Below are positions 52,716-61,685 of a stretch of 64,000 nucleotides of DNA, one piece after another (positions within the stretch are counted from its first letter, which is position 1; the number at the start of each line of letters is the position of its first letter). Location: assembly GCA_963717195.1 (NCBI GenBank), contig CAVQVR010000009.1, positions 124,001-188,000 of the forward strand, in the 5' to 3' direction. This DNA is from JACDAE01 sp963717195 (lineage in GTDB: Bacteria > Chloroflexota > Ktedonobacteria > Ktedonobacterales > Ktedonobacteraceae). The translations under genes were made by a program, and so were the position numbers. The notes under the pieces are model-generated. The model worked only from the letters and a program-made list of their open reading frames with translations. It was not told where the DNA came from and ran no database searches.

Positions 52716-54473
52716 TCAGAAAGAACTATGCAACTTTTTCCTGCCCTCTTTTTTCTCTGTTTGTCGCCATTTTTTTAATATCAGCTTTCCGGCCTCTGCC
52801 AGTGGATGGAGGGCATCGGTATCGGATGGGCTGAGGTGAGTTAATTCTTTGATGACGTAAAGTACAATCGCATCATCCTCTGTTGCTATGCGACTCAAGG
52901 CTGTTAGAGCCGTTCTGGCGACATGTTCATCGGAATCGAGCAGTGTCTGTAGCAGACCTGGAATGGCCCAGCGTCCGCCGAGTTGGCCACATATATAAGC
53001 AACGCATGCACGTACCCCACTGTCATTATCTCTGTAGAGCAGATGGAGGAGGTGACCATAAAGGTGAGGGACGGTTGCCACAGAAACGCCCAGCATGCCG
53101 AGGAGCTCTATCGACCGTTGGCGGACCCATGCACTGTTGCTGCTCAAGAGGTGTACAACGGTCCCTTCGCGTAACAACTCCTGGCTGATCTCGCTTGCCG
53201 CCTGTTTTTGTCCATGTGTGCGTGCCTGCCAGAGGAGATAGGCGAGCGAATCAAGCGCTGTAACCTGTATCTCTTCCTCTGGCTGAGCCAGGACGCGTAA
53301 GAGCCAACGTACAACGTTCATACGCACAGGAGCCCGGAGCACGCCGTGGAGCAGGCGCAAGCTATCAATTGCTTCAACATGTCCAGGATGATCCTTACTT
53401 TGCACGATGGTACCCAGTACTGCGGCGACGTATTCACCTCCACAAGCCGCAAGTGTGTAGCAGGCCTGACGCCGGACTTCGGGTATCTCTGCGCGAAGAA
53501 AAAGGAGGACGCGTGCAGGTAGGGATAAGCGTCTCATTGTATTGCGCATCGTTGTATGGCGTGCCATCTCTTCTAATGCGGTCAACACGACGATCTGGGT
53601 TTGAGGATTGGGTGTATCGAGGAGCCTGATGATTGCTGATAATGCGGATGGGTGTGCAATGCGACTGAGGGCGTGGGCGCCATGGAGAGCCAGTTCCGTA
53701 TGAGCGTCTTGTAGCGTGTGCAGGAGATGTTGCGTGAGCTGTTCGCGTTGTTCATTCGAGAGTGAGATAGGGATCTCCGTTGCGAGAATAAATGTTGCTG
53801 CTTTTCGTATCTCTGCTGGCATAGAGAGATGTAAAAATTGCATGAGTGCATCTACCCCACGGCTCTCTTTGCTGTTGAGTAGGGCATAGGCGATAGTAAG
53901 TTGTACCTCTGGTGTTTCATCCTGGATCTGGCGCTCTAAAAGGTGCTCGATAGTCCATGGCTGTAGCACAACCTTTCCAGCTTTTGTCGCGAGTGCCATT
54001 GCGGCTGCGTAGCGTACCGTTATCCAGGGGGCCTGCAATCCCTGGCATAATAACGCTTCATAGTCTATATGAGGCACCAGACCGGTTGCTTCCATAACAC
54101 TGGCCCACAGGACCGGGCCAGCAGGTTGAGAAAGGGAGGGGTGTCGTAACAGATCCTCGAGTCCCAGATGAGCTCGTTGACTGAGGTAGATAAGCAAGCG
54201 GCTACAATGCTCATATTGTGGTGGCCACCACGGCCATGACGGTGATGTAATTTCAGGGTAGGTGCTCAATGCCTTGAGCAACGTTGGTAAAACCTCTGGT
54301 CCCTGGCGAGCCAGTCGTCTGGTGGCGCGGGTACGTGTATGATGCTCGGTTTCAGGACCGAGCAAAAGGGCGAGTGCAGCTCGTGTGCATTCGCTGTGAG
54401 GTGATCCCGAATGGAAATATTCCTCTTGTGTTCTTTTAGAATCTGGCTGTTTTTTCTCTGGGCGCTCTCTCAT
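52716..54473 (-). CDS. HEAT-repeat protein
   Basis: 585 residues, soluble and helical. At least ten HEAT-like helix pairs are recognisable, for example WITVRYAAAMALATKAGKVV, AEIRKAATFILATE, PEVRRQACYTLAACGGEYVA, AWVRQRSIELLGMLGVS and EHVARTALTALSRIATEDDA. The first 35 residues and the last 15 are highly charged. Such scaffolds bind other proteins. Its position between a Ser/Thr kinase gene and ccdA on one strand suggests it acts with the kinase, but no target is visible. Confidence 0.85.
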   Translation of the reverse strand: MRERPEKKQPDSKRTQEEYFHSGSPHSECTRAALALLLGPETEHHTRTRATRRLARQGPEVLPTLLKALSTYPEITSPSWPWWPPQYEHCSRLLIYLSQRAHLGLEDLLRHPSLSQPAGPVLWASVMEATGLVPHIDYEALLCQGLQAPWITVRYAAAMALATKAGKVVLQPWTIEHLLERQIQDETPEVQLTIAYALLNSKESRGVDALMQFLHLSMPAEIRKAATFILATEIPISLSNEQREQLTQHLLHTLQDAHTELALHGAHALSRIAHPSALSAIIRLLDTPNPQTQIVVLTALEEMARHTTMRNTMRRLSLPARVLLFLRAEIPEVRRQACYTLAACGGEYVAAVLGTIVQSKDHPGHVEAIDSLRLLHGVLRAPVRMNVVRWLLRVLAQPEEEIQVTALDSLAYLLWQARTHGQKQAASEISQELLREGTVVHLLSSNSAWVRQRSIELLGMLGVSVATVPHLYGHLLHLLYRDNDSGVRACVAYICGQLGGRWAIPGLLQTLLDSDEHVARTALTALSRIATEDDAIVLYVIKELTHLSPSDTDALHPLAEAGKLILKKWRQTEKKEGRKKLHSSF

Positions 54474-54638
54474 ATCAGATGCTTTCGTGGTGAAAGATAC
54501 TCTGATTTAGTTATAGTCCTCCAACCAAATTTTTAAAATCTGTGCTTTTTTATGCCCAAAAGAAAGCGCTCACGTTTCCCACCACATGCATCCATGGGAT
54601 GATGGGGTCGGCGACCCGTCGCACTCTCTGTTTTGAAT

Positions 54639-55865
54639 TTAATGTGAGAGCTTGAATAATTTCTGGAGCTGGCTCCAGAAGGAGCGCCTCCCCTGAGGTT
54701 TCTCCAATGATTCGAGCGAGACCGTTTTGATGTCTTCGGGTAATGGCGTACGAGGCGACGGTGACATATGTTGATAGTGAGCTGGTTCTATCGAGGACAG
54801 AACGTCATTCTTCCCTCCTCTTGCATGGCGTTGCTGCTCATGTAGAACATGTTGGATGGGTGGTGTCATTGGCTCTGCTGGTGGTGGCAGAGTTTGCTCA
54901 AGGTCTACATTCAGGTAATTTGGACGTTGCGCTTGTGGACGTTTGGGTAGTTGCATATTCGGACGATTTTGCCCTGGCGTTCGTCCACGAGATGATAGCC
55001 CTGGTGCCGATGCGTTGTGCGCTTCTGCATGTGGGGTAGATGGGAGATTGAGTTTTCGCAATTCCTCTGCCATAAGGCTTGCATCCGCATAGCGCTGTTC
55101 GCGATGAAGCGATAACGCCTTCAAGATGATGTGTTCAAGGTCGTGAGAGAGAGCAGGATTATGTGCTGAAGGTGGTTGTGGGTTACCATGAATGATGGCT
55201 TGTGTTAACTCAGGCATGGAACGGCCTGTGAAAGGACGCTGACCAGTGACCATTTCATAGAGCACAACGCCGAGTGCATAAATATCGCTGCGATTATCCA
55301 GGTTTTCTCCCCAGATCTGCTCTGGTGAGGCATAGTAAATACTTCCAACCAGCGTTTTGGCGACGGTGATCTTTTGATGTCCGGTTGCACGTGCCAGGCC
55401 AAAATCCATGACTTTGATTTTGCCCCAACGATTGAGCATCAAGTTTTCTGGTTTGATATCGCGGTGAATGACGTTGCGCTCCCGATAGGCGGCATCAAGA
55501 GCATCGGCAATCTGGGCCGTGTACTCCACTGCCATGTGTTGGGCAATTGTTCCATCAAGATGAAGCAGGCTTGACAATGTTGGTCCCTGTACATATTCCA
55601 TGACAAAGTAGAGCAGTTTGTTCTGCTGCCCTGCATCATAGATCTGGACGACGTTGGGATGATTGAGTCCTGCGATAATTTGTGCTTCGCGAATAAAACG
55701 CGCAACATAAGAGGCATCGCGTGCTAACGTCTTGGGCAGCACTTTGATGGCCACTTCTCGCCCCAATGCAATCTGTTTGCCACGATAGACAACTCCCATA
55801 GAGCCATGCCCAATCTCTTCTTCCAACTGGTATCCACCGAGGCTTTGACCTGCCAGTTCATTCAT
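54639..55865 (-). CDS. Soluble PknB-type Ser/Thr protein kinase
   Basis: 408 residues. The kinase domain covers about 10-270: Gly loop IGHGSMGVVYRG, VAIKVL with the ATP Lys, catalytic HRDIKPENLML, DFG in VMDFGLARATG, SPEQIWGENLDNRSDIYALG and the terminal Arg in SLHREQRYAD. The C-terminal 130 residues are Pro/Gln-rich without a membrane anchor or extracellular sensor, so the signal must be cytoplasmic. Its 5' region carries a degenerate palindrome (CCCCTAT/ATAGGGG, 55884-55904). It lies downstream of the sigma factor on the same strand. Confidence 0.94.
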   Translation of the reverse strand: MNELAGQSLGGYQLEEEIGHGSMGVVYRGKQIALGREVAIKVLPKTLARDASYVARFIREAQIIAGLNHPNVVQIYDAGQQNKLLYFVMEYVQGPTLSSLLHLDGTIAQHMAVEYTAQIADALDAAYRERNVIHRDIKPENLMLNRWGKIKVMDFGLARATGHQKITVAKTLVGSIYYASPEQIWGENLDNRSDIYALGVVLYEMVTGQRPFTGRSMPELTQAIIHGNPQPPSAHNPALSHDLEHIILKALSLHREQRYADASLMAEELRKLNLPSTPHAEAHNASAPGLSSRGRTPGQNRPNMQLPKRPQAQRPNYLNVDLEQTLPPPAEPMTPPIQHVLHEQQRHARGGKNDVLSSIEPAHYQHMSPSPRTPLPEDIKTVSLESLEKPQGRRSFWSQLQKLFKLSH

Positions 55866-56105
55866 ATGTGTCCTATTAGACGGCCCCTATCGCTGGCATA
55901 GGGGGAAATGCCGCCCCTCCTTGTCAGTAACTTATAGCCTTTTCTTTTGGGTATTCTTGCTTCCCAATGCGGCTGTATGATGGTTGGAAAACCTGGCACC
56001 AAACGAACGCTCATCTGGTTAAACGTATTAGCCCTGCTCGTTTTGTAAATATTCCCCGAAAGTACTCCTCGCTGTTTTTGTAAACCAGCTACTGTAAATA
56101 GCTTA

Positions 56106-56160
56106 AAGATGAAGGAGAGGATGAACACAAAAAGCATCTGTTCATCCTCTCCTTCATCTT
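56106..56160 (-). terminator. Stem-loop after the sigma factor gene
   Basis: Perfect 21-bp arms (56106-56126 with 56140-56160) and a 13-base loop lie 11 bases beyond the sigma factor stop. Only UUUAAGC follows on that strand, so termination may be incomplete and reach the kinase gene. Confidence 0.65.
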
Positions 56161-56171
56161 CTGCAAAGATT

Positions 56172-57077
56172 TCAATCGAGATAATCTTTGAGTATGCGAC
56201 TCGCCTGTGGGTGTCGTAACTTGCGAATAGCGCGTTCCTCAATCTGACGGACGCGTTCGCGCGTCACTTTGAGTTTCTTTCCAACTTCTTCAAGTGTATG
56301 ATCGTGATCATCGAGCAGACCAAACCGCAGTTCAATTACCTGCCGCTCACGCACGGTAAGCTGTCCAAGCACTTTGCGAATCTCTTCGCGCAGCAGATGT
56401 TGATCTGTGAGCTCGGATGGCCCTCGCTCCCGAACATCCTCAATGATGTCGCCGAGGGTATTTTCTTCCTCTTCAGAAAGCGGCGCATCCAGCGAGAAAA
56501 CTTTTTCTGCCCAGATTAATAACTCACTTACGCGATCAGCAGTCATTCCAAGTCGTTGCCCGATGCTTTCGGGGGTTGGTTCGCGTCCGAGTTCCTGGTA
56601 GAGCTGGCGTGTGGTGCGTTTGACACGCATCACTTCTTCCATGATGTACACAGGAAGGCGTACGACACGTGTCCCTTCCAGAATGGCCCGCGTAATGGCC
56701 TGCTTAATCCACCACGTTGCATAAGTGGAGAAGCGGAAGCCTTTCCTGTAGTCGAATTTGGTGACTGCACGGATCAGGCCAATGTTTCCCTCGCCAATCA
56801 GGTCTTCCAGGGAGAGTCCCTGTCCAACGTACTTCTTGGCTATGCTTACTACTAGTCGCAGATTTGCTTCTATGAGGTGGTTACGCGCATCTCTATCCCC
56901 TTGCTCTGCCCGTTCTGCAATGCGAGACTCACTGGCAGCAGAGAGCAGAGGAATACGGGAGATTTCGCGCAGATAGAGTCGTAGGCTGTCGCTTTGCGCC
57001 AGGCTACTGATATCTGCCTCCGGTAGGGTTTCACGTTCGTTGTCCGGCTTTTCGCGGTCACGTTCAGCGTCAAACAT
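56172..57077 (-). CDS. Group 2 sigma-70 family RNA polymerase sigma factor
   Basis: 301 residues. Regions 1.2, 2, 3 and 4 are all present: SLRLYLREISRIPLLSAASE (1.2), NLRLVVSIAKKYVGQGLSLE and FDYRKGFRFSTYATWWIKQA (2), REPTPESIGQRLGMTADRV (3), ERQVIELRFGLLDDHDHTLE and VTRERVRQIEERAIRKLRH (4). Region 1.1 and the acidic insert of the primary factor are missing or very short, so this is a stationary or stress-type paralogue rather than the main RpoD. ATG 57077 is preferred; a TTG five codons earlier is possible. It is divergent from the second kinase; the 490-base gap holds no feature I can support. Confidence 0.93.
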   Translation of the reverse strand: MFDAERDREKPDNERETLPEADISSLAQSDSLRLYLREISRIPLLSAASESRIAERAEQGDRDARNHLIEANLRLVVSIAKKYVGQGLSLEDLIGEGNIGLIRAVTKFDYRKGFRFSTYATWWIKQAITRAILEGTRVVRLPVYIMEEVMRVKRTTRQLYQELGREPTPESIGQRLGMTADRVSELLIWAEKVFSLDAPLSEEEENTLGDIIEDVRERGPSELTDQHLLREEIRKVLGQLTVRERQVIELRFGLLDDHDHTLEEVGKKLKVTRERVRQIEERAIRKLRHPQASRILKDYLD

Positions 57078-57568
57078 TACATTTCGTTCCAAGTGCTTGC
57101 TCTCTTCTTATGCAACATGTACGTAAGACAGTTCAGTCCTGGCTTATTGTATCATACATGGGCATTATTGCAAATGCCAATCTCTACAATCCCTACAATC
57201 CTACGTACGCAACAATAATTTAGTAGTAGCGGGCCTGTATCTGGTCTGGCACTTACTTATCTTATCGGCTAGCTATTGTCCTTTGATGAGAGAAACACCT
57301 TCCTTCTCTACAATATTCCGTATGCTCCGTGAAAGTCCTGGCTGTTTTTGCGTTTCTTCATAAGAGACATCAGTACTTATCAGAATTGTTGACGCATGAG
57401 CTTGCGATTTTCTGGTTATAATTGCAAGTAGAGGCGTGTAACTGTAACTGTAACGCAATTTTAACGTAGATATCTTGGTACGTCTATATAGAGTGGGAGA
57501 TGGTAGCGAGACAGGTAGAGCTTAGCCCTGCTCACTAAATGTATAAAGAGTAAAGGATTGTGCTGGTG

Positions 57569-59218
57569 ATGAGCTTGCCAATAGCACTGAGGTCCGGAAC
57601 CGTTGTTGGAAATCACTACATCATCGGTTCTTTGATCAATAGTGGCGGGTTTGGTGCTGTGTATCGTGGTGTCGATACCAGTGAAGGTAATCGTCCCTGC
57701 GCGATTAAAGAAACTTACGATGTTACTCCTGCCTCTCGCCGCCAGGCGTTAATGGAGGCGAGTGTGCTTTTTACGGTGAGAAGCAGGCACCTGCCCGAAG
57801 TCTACGATGCCCTTGAGGCCAATGGCCGTTTTTACCTGATCATGCAACTGATCGAGGGCCAGAATCTCCTTCAACTTCTGCGCTCTCGGGTTCCTGGTGG
57901 CATTGTTGGAGAGCAGGAGCCTCATCGGCTGGCGCATGGCCCGTGCAGTGAGCAAGAGATTCTGACATGGCTCCTGCCGATCATGGATGTGTTGCAGGAA
58001 CTACACAGCCGTCGTCCTCCTGTGATGCATCGTGATATTAAACCGGGCAATATCATTCTCACTCCGCATCAGACTGCGGTGCTGGTTGATTTTGGTTTGA
58101 CCCGTCTCTACGATCCCACACGCAATACTCAGACGATGACGCGAGCTGTAACAGAGGGCTTCAGCCCCCTTGAGCAATACGTGGGCAAGACAAGCCCACA
58201 ATCGGATATCTATGCGATAGCTGCGACGATGTATCTGCTGCTGACCAATAGAATGCTGCCTGCCGCGACCAGGCGCGGTATGCATGATGAACTGATCGCG
58301 CCACGTTTGCTGAATCCATCACTGACTGTGGAGACGGAACGTGTTTTGCTGAAAGCTTTATCTCTCCATGCTCAAGATCGTTATCAAACCATGCATGAAT
58401 TTGCCGAAGCGCTGCAAGACCGTGGCTTTAGCTCTCATTCTGATCCAACGATCTCTATAAATCCGCAACGAACAGGCAGTGCACCATCGCTTGTTCTTCC
58501 GGTTCCTCCTATGCCTACCTATGCAAGCGTGCAGAGTCCTCCACAAACTCCGCTGCAGCCGCAGAAAAAGGGGCGCAATCTTCCACCAGGAGGAACTATC
58601 CCTCAATACCAGCAGCCGGGTTATACTCAACCTGGTTACACTGCTCCCGCTTCTGGGATGCCGTATCAGCAGGGACAGGCTTATATGATGCCACAGGCGG
58701 TCGTACCACCTGTTACACGTGCACTGCCCAGTCCTTCTAATCAAGGCTGCCTCTGGGGAATGGTACAGGGCGTGTTGGGGGCGTTGCTGGTCCTGATCAT
58801 GCGCGAGTCAATCTACTTTGAGCTGGCGACGGTAATGGGTTTTGCCTTTTATGTCCTTGCGGGTTTCACAACGACGCGCAGAGGAGGAACTGCCTTTCGT
58901 GGTGCATGGGCTGGCTACTGGGCAGGGATTACCAGTACGGGAATGTTCTGGTTTGTGCTGGGCGTTGGTTTGCTGATCCGCATGTCACAATATATGCAGT
59001 CGTCGTATGGGAGGGGGTCTGTCTTTCGCGATATACTGAATAATGCCTGGGAGACCGTAAGACCACGTTTCCCTGATTATATTCTCATTTCGTCACAACC
59101 CGGTTGGGTTAATCTCCTGGTCCTGCTCGTTGGGGGACTGATCGTTGCTTTTTGCCTGGGTGGGGTGGGAGGTATTCTGGGGAGGATGCGCAACCAGGCA
59201 AAGAGGCAGCATCCATAA
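57569..59218 (+). CDS. Ser/Thr protein kinase with C-terminal membrane segments
   Basis: 549 residues. The kinase domain (about 12-290) has IINSGG-type Gly loop (SLINSGGFGAVYRGVD), CAIKET, HRDIKPGNIIL, DFG in LVDFGLTRLYD, and GFSPLEQYVGKTSPQSDIYA, the group with GFxPxEQY activation loops. A Pro/Gln-rich linker follows. The last 150 residues hold about four hydrophobic segments (GVLGALLVLIMRESIYFELA, FYVLAGFTTTRRGG, FWFVLGVGLLIRM, LLVLLVGGLIVAFCLGG). The kinase is therefore anchored by its C-terminus with the catalytic part inside. AAAGGA lies upstream; GTG at 57560 is an alternative start. Confidence 0.93.
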   Translation: MSLPIALRSGTVVGNHYIIGSLINSGGFGAVYRGVDTSEGNRPCAIKETYDVTPASRRQALMEASVLFTVRSRHLPEVYDALEANGRFYLIMQLIEGQNLLQLLRSRVPGGIVGEQEPHRLAHGPCSEQEILTWLLPIMDVLQELHSRRPPVMHRDIKPGNIILTPHQTAVLVDFGLTRLYDPTRNTQTMTRAVTEGFSPLEQYVGKTSPQSDIYAIAATMYLLLTNRMLPAATRRGMHDELIAPRLLNPSLTVETERVLLKALSLHAQDRYQTMHEFAEALQDRGFSSHSDPTISINPQRTGSAPSLVLPVPPMPTYASVQSPPQTPLQPQKKGRNLPPGGTIPQYQQPGYTQPGYTAPASGMPYQQGQAYMMPQAVVPPVTRALPSPSNQGCLWGMVQGVLGALLVLIMRESIYFELATVMGFAFYVLAGFTTTRRGGTAFRGAWAGYWAGITSTGMFWFVLGVGLLIRMSQYMQSSYGRGSVFRDILNNAWETVRPRFPDYILISSQPGWVNLLVLLVGGLIVAFCLGGVGGILGRMRNQAKRQHP

Positions 59219-59242
59219 TAAAAACGCAAATCTCCTCTCTGG

Positions 59243-59273
59243 CGTAGGGACGGCCGCAAGGACGCGCCCTACG
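59243..59273. repeat. Short REP-like palindrome between convergent genes
   Basis: CGTAGGG (59243-59249) and CCCTACG (59267-59273) enclose ACGGCCGCAAGGACGCG, a compact relative of the CCTTGCG subtype. It fills most of the 70-base gap between the kinase and the P450 gene. Confidence 0.65.
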
Positions 59274-59288
59274 GTGATTATGAGCCAT

Positions 59289-60662
59289 TCAGGGCATTTC
59301 CTTTTGGACAACGACTTCGACTTTTCCACCTGGCCGAAGCGCGAGATTGTGGACGGAATCAGGTTCGATGTGCTGACCTGGGACGAGGGCGAAGGTGGCG
59401 CGTTGAACAAGTGTAGCGATCAGCAATTGTCCTTCCATAAGGGCTAAATGATTCCCAATACAGATCCGTGGTCCGGCACCAAAGGGAAGATATGCATGGC
59501 GTGGTAGCTGTTTTTCTCGTTCCGGAGTGAAGCGATCAGGATCAAACACTTCAGGCTCAGGGAATATTTCTGGCCTCCGGTGTAGTGTGTAAGGGGAGAT
59601 CAAGATGCTGGCTCCTACAGGCACCTGATATCCGTCGATGGTGGTGTCGTGCAACGCCTCACGGAAAATGCCTGGTGCGGGTGGATAGAGACGCATTGCC
59701 TCTTTGAATGCCTGTAAACAGAGAGGAAGGTGTGCCAGGTCATTGAAGGTTGCTCTGCGACCTTGCAGCACCTGTTGAACTTCCTGTTGTACCTTCTCGT
59801 ACTCCTCGGGATACTGACACAGGAAGTACCATGTCCAGGAAAGAGCCGCAGCAGTGGTTTCATGGCCTGCGCCAAGCAGGATAATGCATTCATCCAAAAT
59901 CTGCCGGTCGCTCATGTGACTGCCATCTTCATCCTGAGCATCGAGCAGGACGGAGAGCAGGTCAAAGCGTTCAGAGGTAGACTGTTGTTGTTCTCGCAGG
60001 CTCCGTCGCTCCTCAATCATCTGGAGGATACGGTTTTCCAGGAAGTTTGTGGCATCACGAACGCGCCGATTATAGGGCGTGGGCCAGTTGTCAGGCAGCA
60101 TGAAAGGCGAGGAGATCTTCCGAACCGTATGTTCAAAGCCAGTCGCCATTGCAGCACCTAGCTCATCCGTTTCTTTGAGCATATCGATATCGAAGAGCAT
60201 CTTGCCGATAATACTCATCGTCAGGTTAATCATTTGCTGGTTTAGGTCAATAACCGCCTTCTCAGCCCATTCCTGTGCGATCAGCTCGCCATGGAGAACA
60301 ATTATATCAACATAATGGACGATATGTCGGGGCTGGAACAGAGGTGCCATCAATTTTCGCTGCCTGCGGTGGAAGTTGCCCTCACTGACAAAGAGCCCAT
60401 TGCTGTTGATGGCTTTGTGCATGAGTTTGCCTTTGGAGAAATCATAGCCATTCTCGACCAGGATGCTTTGGACGTGTTCCGGTTTATTGAAGAAAAGGAT
60501 GGGTATGGGACCGAGATGAAAACCACAAACGTCATCGACTTGAGCCAGATGGCGCAGAAAACCCAGGCGATCGTTCATAAAGACACGCAAACTTCCGAGC
60601 AGGGGAATTTCAGGAATAAATGGGACTGATTTTGTCTCTGGTGACTGAACAGGTGCAACCAT
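59289..60662 (-). CDS. Cytochrome P450
   Basis: 457 residues, soluble. The oxygen-binding I helix is LLGAGHETTAAALSW. The E-x-x-R motif is in FKEAMRLYPP. The PERF-like segment is FDPDRFTPERE. The heme Cys ligand lies in LPFGAGPRICIGNHLALMEG. The sequence resembles the CYP102/CYP4-like fatty-acid group, but the substrate cannot be assigned. ATG 60662 has AAAGGAG six bases upstream; 32 open codons before it look non-coding. A TetR regulator gene lies 31 bases upstream on the same strand, so both are probably one transcript controlled by that regulator. No ferredoxin gene is nearby. Confidence 0.95.
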   Translation of the reverse strand: MVAPVQSPETKSVPFIPEIPLLGSLRVFMNDRLGFLRHLAQVDDVCGFHLGPIPILFFNKPEHVQSILVENGYDFSKGKLMHKAINSNGLFVSEGNFHRRQRKLMAPLFQPRHIVHYVDIIVLHGELIAQEWAEKAVIDLNQQMINLTMSIIGKMLFDIDMLKETDELGAAMATGFEHTVRKISSPFMLPDNWPTPYNRRVRDATNFLENRILQMIEERRSLREQQQSTSERFDLLSVLLDAQDEDGSHMSDRQILDECIILLGAGHETTAAALSWTWYFLCQYPEEYEKVQQEVQQVLQGRRATFNDLAHLPLCLQAFKEAMRLYPPAPGIFREALHDTTIDGYQVPVGASILISPYTLHRRPEIFPEPEVFDPDRFTPEREKQLPRHAYLPFGAGPRICIGNHLALMEGQLLIATLVQRATFALVPGQHIEPDSVHNLALRPGGKVEVVVQKEMP

Positions 60663-60693
60663 TTTTTGCTCCTTTTTGAAGTAAATCGACCTT

Positions 60694-61329
60694 CTATTCC
60701 AATCCTGGTGTGAAAAGTGCTGTGAGCATGCCTTGAAGAGCATTTGCAGTCTCTTCACTGCTCAAAGTACAGTCGTGACGTAACTGATACCAGGTATAGA
60801 CACTCGTGAGCGTATACAATTGCGCGAGAAGGCGTACTCGTTCTGTGGCTTCTAATGGAGCTAGAGAAGATGCAAACGCTCGCTCTAACCACGCCTTGTG
60901 TGAAGTTCGCGCGACATCAATGATACTGTGAAGTTCGGGATATCTCTCTTCCTGAGCTAATCCACGAAGCATCCTTCTCCCATCGGCTTCATAGTAGACC
61001 ACCAGACCAGATGCGATACCGGCGATATCGCCAACAGGTGGTTCAATCAGTTGTTGCTGTGACAGGCGAAAGGCTTCCTGGCTGATGGTATCGGCTAAGT
61101 TCTCTTTTGAGCCAAAATGGCGCAGAAGCGTCTGGGTAGTCACACCAGCTCGTTCCGCAATTTGTTCAAGCGTAATTGTATCGCCCCATTGCTCGTCGAA
61201 AAGAGTCAGCCCGGCCTGGATAATGCGTTGTGCAGTCAGCGCGGCGATTTCAGCCTGGATAGTACCTCTATAGGCACGTTTTTTTCTCGGAGGGTGACCA
61301 CCTCCCTTAGAGCTGTTATTCATCTTCAT
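60694..61329 (-). CDS. TetR/AcrR family transcriptional regulator
   Basis: 211 residues. The N-terminal helix-turn-helix reads LTLFDEQWGDTITLEQIAER, then AGVTTQTLLRHFGSKENLAD, standard TetR. A basic tail (GGHPPRKKRAYRG) precedes it. The C-terminal ligand domain is helical and not diagnostic. The ribosome-binding site is weak. ATG 61329 or 61323 fits the family length; the frame is open to 61374. It probably represses itself and the P450 gene. An AT-rich inverted repeat, CTAT-N5-ATAG near 61355-61367, is a possible operator. Confidence 0.9.
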   Translation of the reverse strand: MKMNNSSKGGGHPPRKKRAYRGTIQAEIAALTAQRIIQAGLTLFDEQWGDTITLEQIAERAGVTTQTLLRHFGSKENLADTISQEAFRLSQQQLIEPPVGDIAGIASGLVVYYEADGRRMLRGLAQEERYPELHSIIDVARTSHKAWLERAFASSLAPLEATERVRLLAQLYTLTSVYTWYQLRHDCTLSSEETANALQGMLTALFTPGLE

Positions 61330-61548
61330 ACCATAAACGTTACATTTATTTGCTATTATTGATAGTAACATCAATTTGGGCTTTTGTCAAATTGAGTACA
61401 AGTTATCAACAGGGTTGTTGCAAAGCCGACAATAAAACGAAGCACACTCGACTTTGCAAAAACCCTGGTAGAGGACGATGGTACGTGTACGGATATTCTC
61501 GTAAATGTTGTGGCTAAATATGCCCATTAACCTTTTCTCCTGTTTCGT

Positions 61549-61563
61549 CGTTAACTGTTAACG
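61549..61563. promoter_or_regulatory. Perfect palindrome upstream of tex
   Basis: CGTTAAC-T-GTTAACG is a 15-base perfect palindrome followed by TTTTTATTCTT. It could be a binding site in the divergent TetR-tex region. Nothing else in the 356-base gap is supportable. Confidence 0.35.
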
Positions 61564-61685
61564 TTTTTATTCTTATACATAGAATACACTGGTGGAAATA
61601 TGAATAACCTTGACCATTTGTGGTACTATTGTTCTCACATAGCTACATCTGCGAAATATGCTTCTGAAGAAGGTAGGCTACCTAT

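Noticed and set aside
55862..56242. A 126-codon minus-strand frame between the sigma factor and kinase genes
   Set aside because: It overlaps the sigma factor's 3' end and runs through the terminator stem; composition is not protein-like.
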